From contig JAAAOL010000289.1 of NCBI GenBank assembly GCA_009908885.1, forward strand, positions 1 to 11,582: 11,582 nucleotides of DNA, read 5' to 3'. A model generated the notes under the pieces. That model searched no databases. It worked only from the letters and a program-made list of their open reading frames with translations, and was not told the DNA's origin. The translations under genes were made by a program, and so were the position numbers. Shown here piece after piece: positions 6,237 to 11,582 of the stretch (the first letter of the stretch is position 1; the number at the start of each line of letters is the position of its first letter). Origin of the DNA: Bacteroidota bacterium (GTDB lineage Bacteria > Bacteroidota > Rhodothermia > Rhodothermales > JAAAOL01).

Positions 6237-7652
6237 ATGAGTCAGCAGTTCATCGGACATGACGACGTCGGCATCCTCGATTCGCCCGAGGAGGTCCTGA
6301 CGACGCTCACCAAGGAGGGCGAGCGCAAGTGGATCTATCCGACGCCGAGCAAAGGGTATTTTTACAAATGGCGGCTGATCGTCGGCTGGGCGCTGATCGC
6401 GCTCTTCCTGGCGCTGCCGCTCATCCCGATCAACGGGCGACCCGCGCTCCTCTTCGACGTGCTGCAGCGCGAGTTCGCCATCTTCGGCTTCGTCTTCTAC
6501 CCGACCGACACGCTGCTGCTGTTGCTGCTGGCCATCAGCGTCGCCATCGGCATCATCCTGTTTACGGCGCTGCTGGGCCGCGTGTGGTGCGGCTGGGCCT
6601 GTCCGCAGACGGTGTACCTGGAGTTCGTCTACCGGCCCATCGAGCGGCTCTTCGAGGGCAAAGAGCACGTCCGCAAGCGCCGCGACGAGGGGCCCTGGAC
6701 GTGGGACAAGGCCTGGCGCAAAGGGGCGAAGCTGAGCACCTACCTGGTCATCTCGCTCATCCTCTCCCACTCCTTCGTGGCCTACTTCGTGGGCTGGGAG
6801 AACCTGATCCGCTGGATACAGAGCCCGCCCACCGAGAACTGGGGCTACTTCGTGATGATGGCCTTCACGACCGGCCTGGTGATGTTCGACTTCACCTACT
6901 TCCGGGAGCAGATGTGCACCATCACCTGCCCGTACGCCCGCTTCCAGAGCGTGCTGCTGGACCCGGACTCGCTCATCGTCTCCTACGACGAGGATCGCGG
7001 CGAGCCGCGCGGGCGAGGCAAGAAGCGCGACGGGCTGGGCGACTGCATCGACTGCTACGCCTGCGTGCGCACCTGCCCCACCGGCATCGACATCCGCGAG
7101 GGGCTACAGATGGAGTGCGTGGCCTGCACGCAGTGCATCGACGCCTGCGACGACATCATGGACAAGATGGGCTTCGAGCCTGGCCTCATCCGCTACACCA
7201 GCGAACACGAGCTGGAGGGCAAAAAGACGCGCTGGCTGCGCCCCCGCACCATGCTCTACTCCGGCCTGCTCGTGGTGCTGCTCTCGGCCTTCACGCTGGT
7301 ACTGGCCAATCGCGGGGCGTACGACGTGAACGTGGGCCGCAGCGTGGGCGAGCCGTTTATGGAACTGCCGGACGGGCAGATCGCTAACCGCCTCCGCTTC
7401 CGCGTGCACAACCAGACCGCCGAGGCCACCAGCTTCCGCATCTCCGTGGTAGCCCCCGACGGCGCTGAGGCCCGCATCGTAGGCACCCAGCCCATCACGC
7501 TGGAGCCGCAAGAGATGACCCGCACGGAAGCCTGGATCGTGGTGCCGCCGGATGCCTTCGAGGACGGCAGCCGCGAAGGCACCTTCCGCCTCACCTTCGA
7601 CGACGGCACGACGCACGACGTCTCGTTTATGCTGCTGGGACCTTCAGGATAA
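6237..7652 (+). CDS. ccoG: CcoG/FixG/RdxA-type membrane iron-sulfur protein for cbb3 oxidase assembly
   Basis: A 471-aa polyferredoxin-like membrane protein. Characterized CcoG acts in copper delivery to cbb3 oxidase by reducing copper. Membrane helices are near 46-64, 85-113, 167-186, 203-219 and 339-358. Cysteine pairs appear in WCGWACP (118, 122) and MCTITCP (227, 231). Two 4Fe-4S motifs follow: Cys270, 273, 276, 280 (CIDCYACVRTCP) and Cys294, 297, 300, 304 (CVACTQCIDAC). The C-terminal part (about 365-471) is a beta-rich FixG C-terminal domain. A GTGAGGA stretch (6226-6232) precedes ATG 6237. It is the last gene of the operon, followed by a terminator at 7679-7725. The copper ATPase ccoI and the assembly genes ccoH and ccoS are not in this window. 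Confidence 0.96.
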   Translation: MSQQFIGHDDVGILDSPEEVLTTLTKEGERKWIYPTPSKGYFYKWRLIVGWALIALFLALPLIPINGRPALLFDVLQREFAIFGFVFYPTDTLLLLLLAISVAIGIILFTALLGRVWCGWACPQTVYLEFVYRPIERLFEGKEHVRKRRDEGPWTWDKAWRKGAKLSTYLVISLILSHSFVAYFVGWENLIRWIQSPPTENWGYFVMMAFTTGLVMFDFTYFREQMCTITCPYARFQSVLLDPDSLIVSYDEDRGEPRGRGKKRDGLGDCIDCYACVRTCPTGIDIREGLQMECVACTQCIDACDDIMDKMGFEPGLIRYTSEHELEGKKTRWLRPRTMLYSGLLVVLLSAFTLVLANRGAYDVNVGRSVGEPFMELPDGQIANRLRFRVHNQTAEATSFRISVVAPDGAEARIVGTQPITLEPQEMTRTEAWIVVPPDAFEDGSREGTFRLTFDDGTTHDVSFMLLGPSG

Positions 7653-7678
7653 TGGCAGCCCTCTCGGCCCAGCCGCAT

Positions 7679-7725
7679 ACGCGAAAGGGGGACGCGCCGC
7701 ACTGGCACGTCCCCCTTTTTCGCGT
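7679..7725 (+). terminator. Rho-independent terminator of the cco operon
   Basis: ACGCGAAAGGGGGACG (7679-7694) pairs with CGTCCCCCTTTTTCGCGT (7708-7725) with two unpaired T; the loop is 13 nt. The T-run forms part of the descending arm. It starts 27 bp after the ccoG stop. The A-rich ascending arm could also make it work on the other strand, but no minus-strand gene ends nearby. Confidence 0.75.
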
Positions 7726-7880
7726 TTCATCCTTAAGCCAGCGGTTGCGACGCTTCGCGTATCCGTTTAGCGCCCCCGCAGCGCTGGTAGAGACGCGTCG
7801 GGTACGCGTTTAGCGTGTCAGTGGGTCGTCCATTGGGATGTGCGACCTCGCTTGGGCGTGGCCGGGAGCACATCCTCCCT

Positions 7881-7906
7881 GTCCCTCCTTCGGGGAAGGA
7901 GGGGAC
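7881..7906. repeat. GC-rich hairpin inside the repeat element
   Basis: GTCCCTCCTT (7881-7890) pairs with AAGGAGGGGAC (7896-7906), one G unpaired, with loop CGGGG. It is the first of two similar pyrimidine/purine hairpins in the element. Confidence 0.55.
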
Positions 7907-7941
7907 GTGTGCAAAGTCCGACGGCGGTGAGGGCGACGTCT

Positions 7942-7960
7942 CCCCCTTCAGGGAAGGGGG
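7942..7960. repeat. Second GC-rich hairpin inside the repeat element
   Basis: CCCCCTTC (7942-7949) and GAAGGGGG (7953-7960) form a perfect 8-bp stem with a 3-nt loop. It resembles the hairpin at 7881-7906 in composition and layout and directly precedes a GTTTAGCG copy at 7965. Confidence 0.55.
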
Positions 7961-8200
7961 GTGTGTTTAGCGTACATCCGCCGCGCATTGCGCCGGTGGC
8001 TCCATACGCGGCTACGGGAGGTCATCCCCCCTGCGGGGTGTGGAACAGCTCCGCAGGAGCGACAGCACGGAGTAGCCGGGGGTGAAGCAGCGCGCAACCC
8101 TCGGCGGTGTCCAGGCTCGCTAAACACGTACCCCCTGTACCCGAGGCGTCTCTACGCTAATCCGCGACAGGAATCCTCCTGGCGGATCCCGACGTCACGA

Positions 8201-8437
8201 AACGAAATCGATATTACTCCGAAGACGCACAGTGACCTGCGCAACCAGTTCGGCCTCCATTTCATCAAGACAGGTACCCTCCCCGAGCACCTCGCGGAGA
8301 TTCTAAACGATGCCGAGGATCTCCGGAACCTGGCTGAGTACGCCGAAGAGCGCATCATCACCCGCGAAGACGCAGAGATCACGCTCCGCGAGGCCAAGGA
8401 GTTTGTGAAGCGTGTTGGGGAATTTCTCAACGCCTAA
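8201..8437 (+). pseudogene. HEPN-domain protein remnant, N-terminal half missing
   Basis: The 78 C-terminal residues (NEIDITPKTHSDLRNQFG onward, ending KEFVKRVGEFLNA) match the second half of small HEPN-domain proteins: the PKTHS turn, the HFIKTGTLPEHLAEILNDAEDLRN helix and the final helix with EDAEITLREAKEFV. Such proteins are usually about 120-140 aa, often partner a MNT nucleotidyltransferase in toxin-antitoxin-like pairs, and begin with a helical half containing a YYAMF-like segment. That half is absent. In the frame upstream, open to 7961, the sequence is the repeat element and shows no HEPN homology, and there is no plausible start codon near 8201. No nucleotidyltransferase partner is present. 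Base composition is somewhat more AT-rich than the neighbours, in keeping with acquired DNA. It converges on mgtE, 17 bp away. Most likely a dead fragment. Confidence 0.7.
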
Positions 8438-8454
8438 CTGTCTTCCCCTCTTTC

Positions 8455-9852
8455 CTACAGATACAGCAGCGTCGCCAGGAGGAAGAAGACGGCCAGCCCG
8501 ATGATGTCGTTGCTGGTGGTGATGAACGGGCCGGTGGCGAGGGCGGGGTCGATGTCGAAGCGGTGCAGGAAGAGCGGCACCGTGGTGCCGATGCAGGTGG
8601 CCAGCAGGATGACGAGGAAGAGGGAAAGGCCCGCCGTCAGGGCGAGGCGCGCCGTGTCGAGGCCCAGCGCGGCGATGAGGACGAACGCCGCCAGGAGGAC
8701 GGCCAACGCCACTCCGTTGATAGACGCGACCAGTACCTCCTTGCCCAGTCGCCGCCACACGTCGCTCGCCCACACGTCGCCCGAGGCGAGGCCCTGCACG
8801 ACGATGGACGAACTCTGAATCCCGGCGTTGCCCGCCATCGCCATGACGATGGGGATGAAGGTGGCCAGGACGACGGCCTGCTCCAGGGCATCTTCGAACG
8901 AGCCGATGACCAGGCCGGACAGCCCTGCCCCGACCAAGCCGAGCAACAGCCACGGCAGGCGGCCCCGCGTGATGCGCAGCACCGAGTCGGTCGGCTCCTC
9001 GTCGCCGGACATGCCGCTCATGCGCTGGATGTCCTCCTCGGCCTCATCGCGGATCACGTCCACCACGTCGTCGATGGTGATGCGGCCCACGAGGCGCCCT
9101 ATGCCGTCTACCACGGGGAGCGAGACCAGGTCGTAGCGCTCCATGATGCGCGCCACCTCCTCCTGGTCCACGTCGGTCGTGACGGAGATGAAGTCCTCGT
9201 TCATCACGCTGTCGATCCGCGCGTCGGCCTGCGACAGCAAGAGGCGCTTTAGGGTGATGACGCCCTGCAGCGTCTCCGCCTCGTCGATGACGAAGACGGC
9301 GTAGATCTCCTCCACCGTCTCGGCGTTGCGACGCACCTCCTCGGTCACGTCGGCTACGGTCCAGTCGATGGGCACGGCCACGTACTCGCGGGCCATGATG
9401 CCGCCCGCCGTCTCCTCGCCGTAGCCGAGCAGTTCGCGCAGGTCGTCGGCATACTCCAGGTCGGGCAGTATCCGCAGCGCCACCTCGTCCGAGAGGTCGG
9501 CCAGCACGTCGGCGGCGTCGTCGGTGTCCAGGTCGTCCAGCAGGGCGGTCAGCCGCTGGGGGCGTTCTTCTTCCAGCAGGTCGGCCCGGAAGGCGCTGTC
9601 GAGCTCGGCCAGCACGTCGCTGCCCTGCTCCGGCGGCATCCAGCGAAAGAGGCGTCGCGCCTCATCGAACGGCAGGTGGCTCAGCAGCCGCGCCAGGTCG
9701 GCCGGGTACAGGTCGGCCACCAGGTTGAGCACCATCCCCTGCTGCTGCGCCCGCAGCAACGTCGCGATGTTCTCGACCAGTTCGCCATCGACTTCGAGCA
9801 GGCCGCCGGGGCGCTCCTCGGGGTCGACCTTCGCTGCGGGAGGGTGGGGCAT
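8455..9852 (-). CDS. mgtE: MgtE-family magnesium transporter/channel
   Basis: A 465-aa protein with the full MgtE layout: an N-terminal helical domain (about 25-145) rich in acidic residues that bind regulatory magnesium, two CBS domains (about 150-210 and 215-275), a connecting helix, and five membrane helices (about 298-465). The membrane part has the conserved AGNAGIQSSS motif (340-349) and Asp449 in TTSNDIIGL, at the position of the aspartate that lines the ion pore in characterized MgtE. The family imports Mg2+ down the membrane potential and closes when cytosolic Mg2+ is high. It lies 54 bp downstream of rsmA on the same strand, probably co-transcribed. Length is normal. No Mg2+ riboswitch fits in the 54-bp gap. 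Confidence 0.95.
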   Translation of the reverse strand: MPHPPAAKVDPEERPGGLLEVDGELVENIATLLRAQQQGMVLNLVADLYPADLARLLSHLPFDEARRLFRWMPPEQGSDVLAELDSAFRADLLEEERPQRLTALLDDLDTDDAADVLADLSDEVALRILPDLEYADDLRELLGYGEETAGGIMAREYVAVPIDWTVADVTEEVRRNAETVEEIYAVFVIDEAETLQGVITLKRLLLSQADARIDSVMNEDFISVTTDVDQEEVARIMERYDLVSLPVVDGIGRLVGRITIDDVVDVIRDEAEEDIQRMSGMSGDEEPTDSVLRITRGRLPWLLLGLVGAGLSGLVIGSFEDALEQAVVLATFIPIVMAMAGNAGIQSSSIVVQGLASGDVWASDVWRRLGKEVLVASINGVALAVLLAAFVLIAALGLDTARLALTAGLSLFLVILLATCIGTTVPLFLHRFDIDPALATGPFITTSNDIIGLAVFFLLATLLYL

Positions 9853-9906
9853 ACGGATGCGGAAAGGGGCGATGAGACAGGGATGATGCGGGCGAGGGCG
9901 TCGATG

Positions 9907-10686
9907 CTACGCCTCGGCGTGCGCTGCAAGATACTGCGTGAGTTCCACGAAGTCTTGCGGCGACAGTTCTTCGGCGCGAGCGCGGTTCCAGCCGTGCGGC
10001 AGGTCGATGCCCTGGGCGCGCGTCCACGGGTGCAGGCTGTTACGCAGCGTCTTGCGGCGCTGGTTGAAGGCCGTCTTCACGACCTCGCGCAACAGGTCGA
10101 CGTCGACGTCCAGGTCCGGCGCGACGGCGACGTCGAGGCGCAGCATGGCGCTCGTCACGTTGGGACGTGGGTAGAAGACGTGGCGCGAGACGCGGTAGAG
10201 TAGTTCGGGCCGGGCCTGGAGCTGGACGAGCACGCTGAGGATGCCGTAGTCTTTGGTGCGCGGCGTGCCCACGATACGCTGCGCCACCTCCAGCTGCATC
10301 ATGAGGAGCGCCTGGTGCAGGTGCTCACGCGCGGCCAGCAGATCGAACAGGATGGGCGAGGTGATGTAGTACGGCAGGTTGCCGATGACGTGGAGCCGCC
10401 GCCCTTTCTCCGCCGCCAGCGCGGCCCAGTCGACCTCCAGGATGTCCTGCTGCCGCACGTCCAGGCCCGGGAGATGCCGCTGCAGGTACGCCACCGCCCG
10501 CTCGTCGATCTCCAGCGCCGTCACGTCGTCGTAGCGCTCCAGCAGCGCCTCCGTCAGCGCGCCCGTGCCCGGCCCGATCTCGACCACCGCCGCATCCCGA
10601 GGCGCCTCCAGCGTATCGGCGATCTTGCGGATCATGTTCGGATCCTGCAAGAAGTTCTGGCCGAGGGATTTCTTCGGGGTCAGCAT
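9907..10686 (-). CDS. rsmA: 16S rRNA (adenine(1518)-N(6)/adenine(1519)-N(6))-dimethyltransferase
   Basis: A 259-aa KsgA/RsmA methyltransferase that dimethylates two adjacent adenines near the 3' end of 16S rRNA using S-adenosylmethionine during 30S subunit maturation. It begins with the family signature KKSLGQNFLQDPN (5-17), followed by the SAM-binding motif EIGPGTGALTE (36-46), the acidic ribose-binding Glu59 region (ALEIDE) and the catalytic NLPYYITSPI motif (103-112). FYPRPNVTSAMLRL and TAFNQRRKTLRNSL in the C-terminal half are also typical. The start ATG 10686 gives the usual N-terminus. No clear Shine-Dalgarno is visible. Pairing with mgtE downstream recurs in Bacteroidota (recalled from general knowledge). 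Confidence 0.97.
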   Translation of the reverse strand: MLTPKKSLGQNFLQDPNMIRKIADTLEAPRDAAVVEIGPGTGALTEALLERYDDVTALEIDERAVAYLQRHLPGLDVRQQDILEVDWAALAAEKGRRLHVIGNLPYYITSPILFDLLAAREHLHQALLMMQLEVAQRIVGTPRTKDYGILSVLVQLQARPELLYRVSRHVFYPRPNVTSAMLRLDVAVAPDLDVDVDLLREVVKTAFNQRRKTLRNSLHPWTRAQGIDLPHGWNRARAEELSPQDFVELTQYLAAHAEA

Positions 10687-10783
10687 ATTGCAAGTTGTCC
10701 GTTGCCTCGCCGCGCTCGGCTGCCTGTCACAGGTTTTCTATGCCAACCTGAAACCAGGAACCTGATGAACGGGCTACCCCACC

Positions 10784-11582
10784 CTATCGCATGCGCTTGC
10801 GACGGTTGCGGAGGTAGTCCTCGAAGATGAACTCGCCCAGGTCGTCCAGGCTGGAGTAGTAGGCGCGGCCCTGGTTGGCCTCGGTCAGTTCGCGGACGAA
10901 GTTCTGAAGATAGGGGTCGCGGGCGATCATGAAGGTGGTGATGGTGATGCCCTCGCGGCGGCAAATGACGGCCTCGTCCAGCACCTTGTTGACGATCTTG
11001 CGGTCCAGGCCGAAGGCGTTGCGGTACATGCGCCCGTGCTCGATGTGGCAGCTGGGCTTGCCGTCGGTGATCATGAAGATCTGCTTGTTGCGGTTCTTGC
11101 GCCGCCGCAGGATGTCACGCGCCCGCTGCAGGCCCGCCCGCGTGTTCGTGTAATAGGGGCCGACGTTGAGGTACGGCAGATCCTTGATGGACACCTCCCA
11201 CGCCTCGTTGCCGAAGGCGACGATGTCGAGCGTGTCCTTCGGGTACTGGCGCATGATGAGTTCGGCCAGCGCCATGGCCGTCTTGCGCGCCGGCGTGATG
11301 CGGTCCTCGCCGTAGAGCACCATCGAGTGGCTCAGGTCGATCATGAGCGCCGTCGCCATGCTGGTGTTGTGGTCCGTCTCGTGGACGGCGAAGTCGTCCT
11401 CGGAGAGGTTCCAGTTGTCGATGCCGGTGCGGCGGAAGCTGTTCGAGAGCGTCTGCGTCACGTCCAGCAGGTTGGGGTCGTCGCCGAAGCGCCAGTCGCG
11501 CGTCTCGGGGAGGCGTTCGTCGCCCGCCCCGGCGTACGGCGTCTTGTGGCGTCCGCGCCCGCCCTTGCGGAGCTGGCGGAAG
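10784..11582 (-). CDS. von Willebrand factor A-domain protein (C-terminal part, runs off window)
   Basis: 265 codons are visible and the frame stays open to the window edge. A GTG at 11461 is in frame, but the upstream residues (ending ETRDWRFGDDPNLLDVTQTL) read as protein, so it is not taken as the start. The vWA domain holds an intact metal-ion-dependent adhesion site: DLSHS (residues 82-86 of the visible part), Thr145/Thr147 in YYTNTRAG, and Asp173 in ITDGKPS. The C-terminus is basic (NRRKRMR). The protein resembles bacterial cytosolic vWA proteins of the magnesium-chelatase-D-like/COG4867 type, often encoded beside a MoxR/ChlI AAA ATPase; that partner would lie outside the window. The role is not known; it is probably part of a AAA-vWA chaperone-like pair. 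The Gly/Arg/Lys-rich stretch at the visible N-terminus may be a linker. Confidence 0.85.
   Translation of the reverse strand, partial: FRQLRKGGRGRHKTPYAGAGDERLPETRDWRFGDDPNLLDVTQTLSNSFRRTGIDNWNLSEDDFAVHETDHNTSMATALMIDLSHSMVLYGEDRITPARKTAMALAELIMRQYPKDTLDIVAFGNEAWEVSIKDLPYLNVGPYYTNTRAGLQRARDILRRRKNRNKQIFMITDGKPSCHIEHGRMYRNAFGLDRKIVNKVLDEAVICRREGITITTFMIARDPYLQNFVRELTEANQGRAYYSSLDDLGEFIFEDYLRNRRKRMR

Larger units (their letters stand above)
7787..8155. mobile_element. MITE/REP-like non-coding element bounded by a 19-bp inverted repeat
   Basis: The left arm GTAGAGACGCGTCGGGTAC (7787-7805) and the reverse complement of the right arm (8137-8155) differ at one base. Moving inward, both arms lead to GTTTAGCG (7808-7815, and 8118-8125 on the minus strand). 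Further copies lie at 7765-7772 just outside the left arm and at 7965-7972 inside. No transposase or other gene fits; the interior carries GC-rich hairpins (7881-7906, 7942-7960, 8048-8060). Palindromic repeats containing GTAGAGACGC-like arms are known as dispersed intergenic repeats in several bacterial groups; that this is one of them is inferred. Target-site duplications were not identified. The right end lies about 45 bp from the broken HEPN gene, suggesting that insertion or recombination here caused the damage. Confidence 0.5.

Noticed and set aside
5508..6770. Minus-strand open frame of 420 codons opposite ccoP and ccoG
   Set aside because: Shadow frame; the plus strand encodes well-conserved heme and iron-sulfur proteins.
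7961..8200. Full-length 158-aa protein including the HEPN tail
   Set aside because: Residues 1-80 are translated from the repeat element and its inverted-repeat arm and lack HEPN homology.
10687..10783. Hairpin CAGGTT/AACCTG between the vWA gene and rsmA as a terminator
   Set aside because: Only a 6-bp AT-containing stem with a 9-nt loop and no T-run; probably chance.
11459..11461. GTG as the start of a complete vWA protein
   Set aside because: The open frame and protein-like sequence continue upstream to the window edge, and no ribosome binding site marks this GTG.

Overview
The window reads as a high-GC chromosomal segment, most likely from the Rhodothermota/Bacteroidota side of the tree (Rhodothermales-like). 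This placement is an inference. It rests on the rsmA-mgtE gene pair, a compact ccoN-O-Q-P-G cluster with a one-heme CcoP, and weak or absent Shine-Dalgarno sequences in front of most genes. No rRNA or tRNA gene, CRISPR array or transposase was seen.

Left part (1-2999), minus strand: a two-component system. A 646-aa histidine kinase (313-2253) carries a degenerate receiver, a GAF domain, a PAS domain with the heme-pocket residues of FixL, and a NarX/DegS-type HisKA_3 kinase core. The first 16 codons of a NarL/FixJ-type response regulator (1-49) follow it. A 746-bp non-coding gap separates the kinase from the oxidase operon, which points the other way.

Middle part (3000-7725), plus strand: ccoN, ccoO, ccoQ, ccoP and ccoG, encoding a cbb3-type (high oxygen affinity) cytochrome c oxidase and its assembly factor CcoG, closed by a strong hairpin terminator. 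The likely biology is that the FixL-like kinase senses oxygen (or another heme ligand) and, through its regulator, adjusts this oxidase. Regulation of cbb3 genes by FixL is established in rhizobia; here the link is inferred from domain content and adjacency.

Junction (7726-8454): a non-coding, hairpin-rich stretch bounded by a 19-bp near-perfect inverted repeat (7787-7805 and 8137-8155) and holding several copies of GTTTAGCG. It resembles a MITE/REP-type element. Just beyond its right end lies the C-terminal half of a HEPN-domain gene (about 8201-8437) that has lost its start and N-terminal half.

Right part (8455-11582), minus strand: mgtE (magnesium channel/transporter), rsmA/ksgA (16S rRNA dimethyladenosine methyltransferase) and the C-terminal part of a von Willebrand factor A-domain protein that runs off the window. 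These look like ordinary housekeeping genes.
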